NCBI RefSeq assembly: GCF_002104995.1
Contig: NW_024468250.1
Span: forward strand, 682,001 to 746,000
Length of the DNA stretch: 64,000 nt
Reading direction: 5' to 3'
Origin: Linderina pennispora
Taxonomy: Eukaryota; Kickxellomycota; Kickxellomycetes; Kickxellales; Kickxellaceae
Shown: piece after piece, positions 58,018-64,000 of the stretch
Position numbering within the stretch: position 1 is the stretch's first letter
How the letters are laid out: every line of letters starts with the position of its first letter
Position numbers and translations under genes: made by a program
The notes under the pieces: model-generated
What the model was told of the DNA's origin: nothing
Databases searched by the model: none
The model's input: only the letters and a program-made list of their open reading frames with translations

Positions 58018-58326
58018 TCAAATATCCGAGTCTGACTGCCCATTCTCTCCAGCAGGATCAGGGCACACGCTACCATGTATCTGACTCGGTTCGGCCCCAG
58101 TCAGCCAGATGCGTCTCGGATCCAAAGTGCTGTGTACACGTCTGCACCTCAGGTAGACATTTGTCTCTGCAGGAGATGATGCAGGAATCAGCCAATCCTC
58201 ATGCGTCATCCGTACACGATGTCTACAATAATGGTTCAGTCTGCTAGTGGGTCTGTGATGAGTACGATGGAAGGTGCTCTGCCAAAACGCTCTTACTGGA
58301 CAGCGATCTACCAATAGATGGAACAT
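58018..58326 (-). mobile_element. Possible relic of a non-LTR retrotransposon C-terminus
   Basis: A 102-codon frame on the minus strand includes HLLVDRCPVRAFWQSTF, similar in pattern to the zinc-binding end of LINE-type reverse transcriptases (HLF..CP....W). The HPRC-like sequence just upstream is in another frame. No reverse transcriptase core, poly-A or target duplication is visible. A chance resemblance is quite possible. Confidence 0.25.
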
Positions 58327-58816
58327 ATCCCTAATTCCGTCAAATTTCAGGGGGTTGTCCTACATCTTGGATGGAGGGGCCGTGGATCGCCGTGGCGAAT
58401 GCGGACGTGCTCAGCAAATGCACGGCTGCGTGAAAGGACTCAATGGGCTGGGTGTGTTTGGGAAAATTCACACGGGTAAGCACAAAAACCGTAGTGGTCT
58501 ACAAGACGTATAGTTCCTGGCATTTGTTTGGCGCACAGACGTGCATACAGCGCCCAGTTTTGTGCAGCCGCTATTTCCTTCGGAGTATTGGGTTTTGCTT
58601 GTCTCCCTCTCCTGTCCTTGCCAAACATTCCTTTCGCGCTACACAGGAGCATCTGCGGGGCGCGGGGAGTGATGCGCCATGTTTTTCACCCCCATCATGG
58701 CAGCAAAGACACTAGATAGGGAAGGTCCGCAAATACGGAGAGGGGCCAGGCGGCCATGTTCAGGTAGTAGTTTCCAAATAGTACTTTACGCCCTGTCTTC
58801 TTGGCTCGCAACAACA

Positions 58817-58823
58817 TATAAAT
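58817..58823 (+). promoter_or_regulatory. TATA box of the acid phosphatase gene
   Basis: TATAAAT, 124 nt before the ATG at 58941, followed by CT-rich leader sequence. Confidence 0.5.
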
Positions 58824-58940
58824 GGCTATCGCTAGACGACATCATCCCCCATCGCACTCTGGCATCTTCAGCTTCTCATCGTACACTCCTTTGTTACTTC
58901 CCCCCTTAACTCCCGCAACTCTAGAAGTGTCTAGTAAAGA

Positions 58941-60349
58941 ATGCACGTACTGCGTTTCTCTCCACCAATCGTCGTGGCTGCCATTGCCGGTTGCAGCGTT
59001 GTCCAGGCCACACCCATCAGCGGACCGTCTCCGGGCCCGCAGAGCAGCGCGGCACAGATCACTTTTAATACGCCTATCCCCTGGTATAACTTTGACGTCC
59101 CTCACGGATATACCTACTGCCAGGCAAGCTACCCATCTGCGAGCACCTACACTGCCGTTCCCAACGCCGAGCTCGAGCTTGTGCAGCTTGTTGTTCGTCA
59201 TGGCGACCGCACCCCAAATGCAATCATACCCCACGAGGACACCACCTGGACCTGTGACGGTGTTGATGAGGACACGTATCTCCACATCGCTAACCCGTCG
59301 GCCAAAAACACGACTGGGTCGTTCAAGCAGGTAATCGAGATCCCCAAGTGGAACGGCAAGTTCGGCTTCGAGAACCAGTTCTACAAAGGCTCATGCGAAT
59401 CGGGCGAACTGACTGACAAGGGCAAGTTCCAGCATTTCCAGCTCGGGTCTCAGCTGCGGAGCATCTATGTTGACAAGCTCAACTTCCTTCCCAAGAAGCT
59501 CTATGACTCGGACATCATCCACTTCCGCTCAACATACGTCTGGCGCACCAAAAACTCGGGCGAGAGCCTGATTGGTAACCTCTATCCTGGTCGCAGCATC
59601 GAGTCCAATGTGGCAATTCCTCTGCACACTTACCCACAGAGCATCGAAACGATGCACGAGAATCCGGCTGCCTGCCCTAAGATCAAAACCAACCTTGCAC
59701 AAATGACTGCCTCGGCCCAATACCAGAATTTCCTCAAGGACCAGGCGCCCTTGATGAAGAGGCTTCAAGATATCATGGGCATGCATACTTCCGACTACAC
59801 GACCACTTGGTACGTCATCCTAGATGTGTTGATCACTCGCAAGTGCCACGGGTTCAAGTACCCGTGCAACAGCAGCGGCCAGTGCGCGACAGAAGACGAT
59901 GTCGAGCAGGTCATCCGCAATGCCAACTTTGAGCTGGCGTTCAAGTACCGCGACAGCTCGATCTCACCCGAGTATACACGCTTGGGACTCGGCTCATTCC
60001 TTGGCACGCTCAAGGAGCAGATGCAGAGCTTTGTTGCTGGAAACACAGGCAAGCTCAAGCTCTCTCTCTCTACTCGGCCCACGACACCACGATTGCCCCT
60101 ATCCTCGGTGCCCTGAAGGCATCCAACGCCGACATGCTGTGGCCGCCGTATGCCTCGAACCTGGCGTTCGAGCTATGGAGGAAGAATGATGGCAGCCATA
60201 TTGTGCGTGTCGTGTACAACGGCCATGTTTTGCAGTTGCAGGAGGGCCAGAAGTGGTGCGACCTCAATGCCTGCCCGATCGACACATACTACAAATACCT
60301 CGACAACTACATCCCAACCAACATTATCAAGGAGTGCTCTACACAATAG
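58941..60349 (+). CDS. Secreted histidine acid phosphatase, one 2-base break in a CT repeat
   Basis: Histidine-phosphatase superfamily, branch 2. N-terminal signal peptide MHVLRFSPPIVVAAIAGCSVVQA. The phosphate-binding motif VRHGDRTP is at about residues 83-90, with the nucleophile His, and the catalytic HD motif reads SAHDTT near 60075. Several Cys (TWTCDG, GSCESG, KCHGFKYPC, WCDLNACP) fit disulfides, and NTT/NSS sites fit N-glycosylation. The frame is lost at a CTCTCTCTCTCT run (60057-60070): removing one CT unit restores KLSLYSAHDTT and gives about 468 aa, the normal length. Likely scavenges phosphate outside the cell, but could belong to the lysosomal or PXYLP1-like subgroup. Phosphate control is not visible in the promoter. 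Confidence 0.88.
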
Positions 60350-61991
60350 TCTTGAAGCAGGTACAGCTCTAACAAAATAATTGAAAATACACAATCCAAA
60401 CCCGTGTAAGGGTTCATTAGATGCTGGGCCACCAGAATAGGTGCCCAAGAATTAAGATCAAAGCAATTAAATGTGGAGAAAGGCAATGTCCATAAATGGA
60501 TGCGGTGATGGGAGTAGAAGGCCAACGGGGCAGAAGGATAATGTACTGACATACAGATTAAGCAGTGCGCATATGATAAATGGAAATATCGTGGGGTTTC
60601 ATGGAAATTCTTAAAAGTTCTTTGTGCGCTGAGTTACTCAAGATAGATAAAGCGGAGATAGAGTGGCAGGCGGATGCCAGCTTCTTGTTCCGTCTACAGT
60701 ACTTCAAGTAAACTGAGGCGTTATACGCGAAGATTTAAAATAAGAAGTGAGAAAATACTAAGCAGTTAAACCGGTAAGAAAAAGAGAAGGGAGCTGTTTC
60801 AGAGAAGAGCTCAGCGCCACATAGTTGGTGAGTCGCCAAGTCAGGATTTTCCTAGCACAGTGACTTGCCGATTTGAGACAAACCATGTAGTCCATCGACT
60901 AGTATCCAACATTAGTGCTTTGGTGTTCTGCATGATAGGAATTGGAATATTTACATAAAGGAATCAAGATAAAAGCTGTGAGGCTGCTGACATGACATAT
61001 GTATCGGTCGTGAGACTAGTGTCCCCGATGTATTATTTGATCGAGATACTTGTGCCACAACCATATGTTATTCTTGTGAAAGATCCAAATCCGAGTTGCC
61101 ATCGTTTACAGCCGGACATTAGCCTCCACTGCTATGCGCCTGGTTCCTGGTGTCGCCACTGCTGATTTGGTCCACATTGGCACCCAGTTTTGATTAAAAT
61201 CAACAGTTCCTTTTAATAGCACATACAAGTACACTGGCAGTATTAATATATTTATATAATAAACCCTATTCAAAATTACCACCACAGGCACATATACAGC
61301 CATTAAAATGCTTATTTGATAGTGTTGTGCAATGATCTAGTGTTGTGCAGCCGGTGATGATCATTATGATGATGATATGGTAGGTGCCAAGTCGACCTAC
61401 AACGAGAGCAGCCCTCACGCTGAGCCAATAGAGATATCCAGTGGAGACCTGTGATCACTACAATTGCACATTGTTGCCTTGGTTTCAGTGATGTGCTCAG
61501 ATGTTGCATAGCAGCGACCTCTTCAAAAAGGGCAGCACGCGGCATTTGTAGTTTTCCTTTCTCTTTTTCCTTTTTCTTTAGTTTTGAAATTTGCCACATT
61601 TGAAGGTGCCATTCACCTCCATTCTGAAAGAAAAAGGGGATAGAATCGCCAAGATATTGGCGGTTTGTGTCATATTTGCTGTCCTTGGAATGACCATACA
61701 AACCAGTATCACCCTGGACACTTCAGAGCCCAAGAATTGCAGCTACCAGATATGAGGGGATATGTATGAACAAGGTCATTCGGGACGTGGAAAAGTGGTC
61801 ATTTGATTCTACCAAAAGCACAGTATGCGACATATCTCTCGAATACAAAGTCTTAGAAAAGCGTCAAAAAGTATATTGGAGTATTTATCAGGTAATAAAC
61901 GGAATGCAGTATCATAAGAGCGAAGACATGAAAGGGTGTAAGGAGCAAGATAAAAAGGGCATGACATGAAAATGAGATGGCATCATGGAAT
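60350..61991. other. 1.6-kb AT-rich gene-poor spacer
   Basis: Short random frames only. A short run of GAT-type repeats (ATGATGATGA) is near 61368. No repeat family or RNA gene recognised. Confidence 0.5.
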
Positions 61992-62438
61992 TCAGAAGGC
62001 CGCAGCAACAACTGCTGCAACAGCAGCAGCAACACCGACGACTGCACGCTCACCAGCGCCGCTAACAAGTGGAGCAGCACTACGCGATGATGCCTTGCCT
62101 GATTTGCCGTCCTCATCGTTATCCTCGCCGCCCCTGTCCTTTCTTGCCGAGCTCCTGGGGTCAATCGTGGCCATGGGGCGGCCGCCAAGTGCGGTTTGCT
62201 GCTGGACCGGGCGGATGGCAGCAGGTAGGGCGGGCGATGGCTGGTAGCGGGCGCTGATGGGCGTGAAGGCGACACCTTGCTCGGAGAACTGCGAGCAGAT
62301 GCGGTAGCAGGTCTCGCGCTGGTCTTCGGGTGCAGTGCTGCATTGTCTGGCACACTCAGCGTTGACAGTGGTGGTTGGCTGCGGGCCGTTGAGGGCAGAG
62401 GCAGCAGCAAGGAGTGGGAGGAGTGGGAGGATGTTCAT
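61992..62438 (-). CDS. Small secreted, probably GPI-anchored protein, 148 aa
   Basis: MNILPLLPLLAAASALNGPQP is a signal peptide. The mature N-terminus has four Cys in CARQCSTAPEDQRETCYRIC. A Pro/Ala/Ser-rich and charged spacer follows (RKDRGGEDNDEDGKSGKASS), and the C-terminus is a hydrophobic Ala/Val tail (VVGVAAAVAAVVAAAF) after SGAGE, the pattern of a GPI-anchor signal. No frame break. Family not recognised; such proteins are often cell-surface or wall proteins. On the minus strand, 691 nt from the VRG4 3' end. Confidence 0.7.
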   Translation of the reverse strand: MNILPLLPLLAAASALNGPQPTTTVNAECARQCSTAPEDQRETCYRICSQFSEQGVAFTPISARYQPSPALPAAIRPVQQQTALGGRPMATIDPRSSARKDRGGEDNDEDGKSGKASSRSAAPLVSGAGERAVVGVAAAVAAVVAAAF

Positions 62439-63129
62439 GACTGCGGGCGAGAAAGGGAGGTCGTGAAACTAGATCTGTGTAATGAAAGAGGGGTGTGTAC
62501 GTCGTTACGCGGGGAGTGAGAGGTGGCAGGGGATATGTTGTTTGCGTAAGGGGTTTAGAGACTGCAGAGTGGTGAGGGAGAATGAAACAGGGAGGAGGTA
62601 AAGGATGAGAAGGAGTGGCAGAGGGAGGGGGTGTCGCTTCTATATGCAGATACAGCAGGCAAATGTTTATCAAGAATTCTTGAGATTTAAGGCCTGGCCA
62701 ACGTTTTCTGCTCTTCTGTACTGCAGCCGGTTCCCGCTAGAACATTTCCGCCGACTCCAGTGTGCGCTGTCGAACCAGTATTCGGTTTCGATTGCATATG
62801 TAACGGCTCTTGCTGTCCAAGAAAATAGTGTAAAGGTAAACGCATCGGGCCGCTGTATCTCCCTGCCTAATCAGTGAACGTTGGCAGACTGGGCAGTAGC
62901 ATTGGAGGCAGATAGCATTTTCCACAGGCAATCCATGTACTCCTCCGGTCCCTCAATAGCTCCGCACATTTGCCATGTCCACAATGGAATGGGGGACCGA
63001 CTCGTGGTATTACTACAATTCTACGAGAATATACCGCGGAATTCTGAGGAGGGTCAATTTCTTAACGAGTGCGCATGGGGGAAAAATCTAGGATGGTAGA
63101 CACATTCTAGTCGTATAAAATGCATTTTT
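62439..63129. promoter_or_regulatory. Promoter of the small GPI-type gene and 3' flank of VRG4
   Basis: The minus strand is strongly pyrimidine-rich from 62440 to 62640 (leader-like). Nothing else recognised. Confidence 0.45.
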
Positions 63130-64000
63130 CTACTTGGAGCTGGCGTGAGCCGAGCTGGCAGAGTCGCCGTTGCTCTGGTTCAGCCGATCCATGGAAATGG
63201 GCGGCGGCAGGACCTGGGCGCCCTGCGGCGTATCGCGCTTCTGGATGTTCTTGGCATGCGTGTACACGAGGCCGGCGGCAAAGCCCAGCAGCACCGCCAG
63301 CACGCCGCCAGCCGTGATGGGATCGGGGAACCACAGCATGGCGAACAGCGCAATCGGCAGCTTGTTGAGGGCACCGATCATCGAGTACGTGGTGGACGAG
63401 GTCGTGCGCAGGCACCACGGCGAGCAGTACGAGATAGCAAAGGCGGCCACGCCCGACACGAACATGCCGCGCACAAACGAGTACAGCTCCGCCGAGTTCA
63501 CCGGGTTCGAGTAGTAGCCCGTGAAACCAGTCCAGTCCTCCATCAGCAGGCTCATGACCATGTACAGCGGCAGCGTCAGCAGGTTGTTGAAGTACACGGT
63601 GTCAAAGTCCTTAAAGTTCACCTGCTTGATCACCTTGCGCATGTGGATCACAAACGTCGCTGACGCCAGGCAGTTAAAGCTCATCCAGAAGTACCCGTGG
63701 CCGTTGAACGTGATGTCGTTCCAGGCGCCCACAAGCGACGATAGGACCATCAGCGAGAACGACGTGAGCATCAGCGGCGTCACCGAGGCCTTGAATACCC
63801 ACTTCTCGCCGTACGCGACCGCGATGATCGTCAGGTTCTTGAAGACTGTGAACAGCGGCACGTTCAAGTACTCCAGCGCCTTACCGCCAGTGTACAGCAT
63901 CAGCGCCTGCGAGCATGCTACCGGGAACCAGGTCATCGCGTCCTTCTTGTTCATCGCCCGGTACTTCACGTTCAGCCCGACGTGGTGCGCCAGGACCATC
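63130..64000 (-). CDS. VRG4: GDP-mannose transporter, partial (5' end outside window)
   Basis: Golgi nucleotide-sugar transporter (antiporter of GDP-mannose and GMP), needed for Golgi glycosylation. About 290 residues are visible, covering the middle and C-terminal helices. Signatures: VPLFTVFKNLTIIAVAYGE (FKNLTI motif) and MIGALNKLPIA (the GALNK nucleotide-binding motif). The cytosolic tail TPQGAQVLPPP...SSAHASSK is short and polar. Intact frame to the stop at 63130. The Met at 63999 is internal by comparison with the family, so the start lies beyond the window. The gene functionally parallels ALG5 in glycosylation but is not linked to it. Confidence 0.93.
   Translation of the reverse strand, partial: MVLAHHVGLNVKYRAMNKKDAMTWFPVACSQALMLYTGGKALEYLNVPLFTVFKNLTIIAVAYGEKWVFKASVTPLMLTSFSLMVLSSLVGAWNDITFNGHGYFWMSFNCLASATFVIHMRKVIKQVNFKDFDTVYFNNLLTLPLYMVMSLLMEDWTGFTGYYSNPVNSAELYSFVRGMFVSGVAAFAISYCSPWCLRTTSSTTYSMIGALNKLPIALFAMLWFPDPITAGGVLAVLLGFAAGLVYTHAKNIQKRDTPQGAQVLPPPISMDRLNQSNGDSASSAHASSK

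Larger units (their letters stand above)
55952..58940. other. 3-kb AT-rich gene-poor region with orphan promoter-like sites
   Basis: No complete gene. TATAAAAA at 56277-56284 and TATATAAA at 57329-57336 are each followed by pyrimidine-rich leader-like DNA but no long frame. After the second, an ATG at 57454 opens only 29 codons (MATQLSNTLALNRKN...). A possible retroelement relic lies at 58018-58326 (listed separately). Confidence 0.45.

Noticed and set aside
26168-64000. Biosynthetic gene cluster around the BAHD pair
   Set aside because: No polyketide synthase, peptide synthetase, terpene cyclase, P450 or transporter is adjacent.
1-64000. CRISPR array, insertion sequence, riboswitch or other prokaryotic feature
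   Set aside because: Spaced direct repeats of CRISPR type are absent, and gene structure is eukaryotic.

Overview
The window is nuclear DNA of a fungus. The evidence is short spliceosomal introns (about 50-95 nt, GT...AG, several with a CTAAC-like branch site), fungal-type proteins (Zds C-terminal domain, Rgd1-like F-BAR/RhoGAP, Vrg4 GDP-mannose transporter, Alg5, Tms1/SERINC) and a lineage-specific F-box/leucine-rich family in tandem. GC-rich housekeeping genes, introns concentrated at the 5' end, and a PANK4-type pantothenate kinase/DUF89 fusion that budding yeast lacks suggest an early-diverging filamentous fungus, possibly Kickxellomycotina-like. That placement is inference.

Layout. 0-6 kb: cation-chloride cotransporter (+) and F-BAR/RhoGAP (-), convergent. 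6-10 kb: a long gene-free leader. 10-12 kb: C2H2 zinc-finger regulator (+). 13-20 kb: minus-strand block with an S9 peptidase, a small orphan, the E2 subunit of pyruvate dehydrogenase, and ALG5. 20-26 kb: plus-strand block with RPS4, F-actin capping protein alpha, a PMS1/PMS2-type MutL and a Bax-inhibitor-1 protein. 26.7-29.8 kb: two tandem BAHD-like acyltransferases (-). 30-39 kb: four tandem AT-rich F-box-like genes, each with the same 19-bp upstream element 169-171 nt before the ATG. 39-45.5 kb: Miro/GEM1 GTPase (-), a protein joining a Hook-type N-terminal domain to a choline-transporter-like (CTL/SLC44) membrane domain (+), and SERINC/TMS1 (-). 46-52 kb: PANK4-like fusion (+) and a ZDS protein (+). 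52.6-64 kb: small secreted protein, an orphan leucine-rich gene, a secreted histidine acid phosphatase, a small Cys-containing secreted protein and a partial VRG4, separated by long AT-rich gene-poor stretches.

A striking technical feature is that many conserved genes are broken by single-base frame changes, and almost every one I could resolve is a +1 (one extra base). I counted about 55 across 16 genes. Removing one base per site gives full-length family proteins, so I treat these as coding genes with probable sequence-level insertions rather than pseudogenes. Coordinates for those genes span the whole locus. Intact genes (E2, ALG5, RPS4, two F-box copies, Hook-CTL, SERINC, the small secreted proteins, VRG4) serve as internal controls.

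Most genes are unrelated housekeeping functions: ion transport, cytoskeleton and Rho control, mitochondrial metabolism and dynamics, glycosylation, DNA mismatch repair, lipid and serine membrane proteins, CoA metabolism. There is no obvious pathway cluster. The accessory part is the BAHD pair next to the F-box array. The best candidate for something undescribed is the Hook-CTL fusion, followed by the F-box array with its fixed promoter element.
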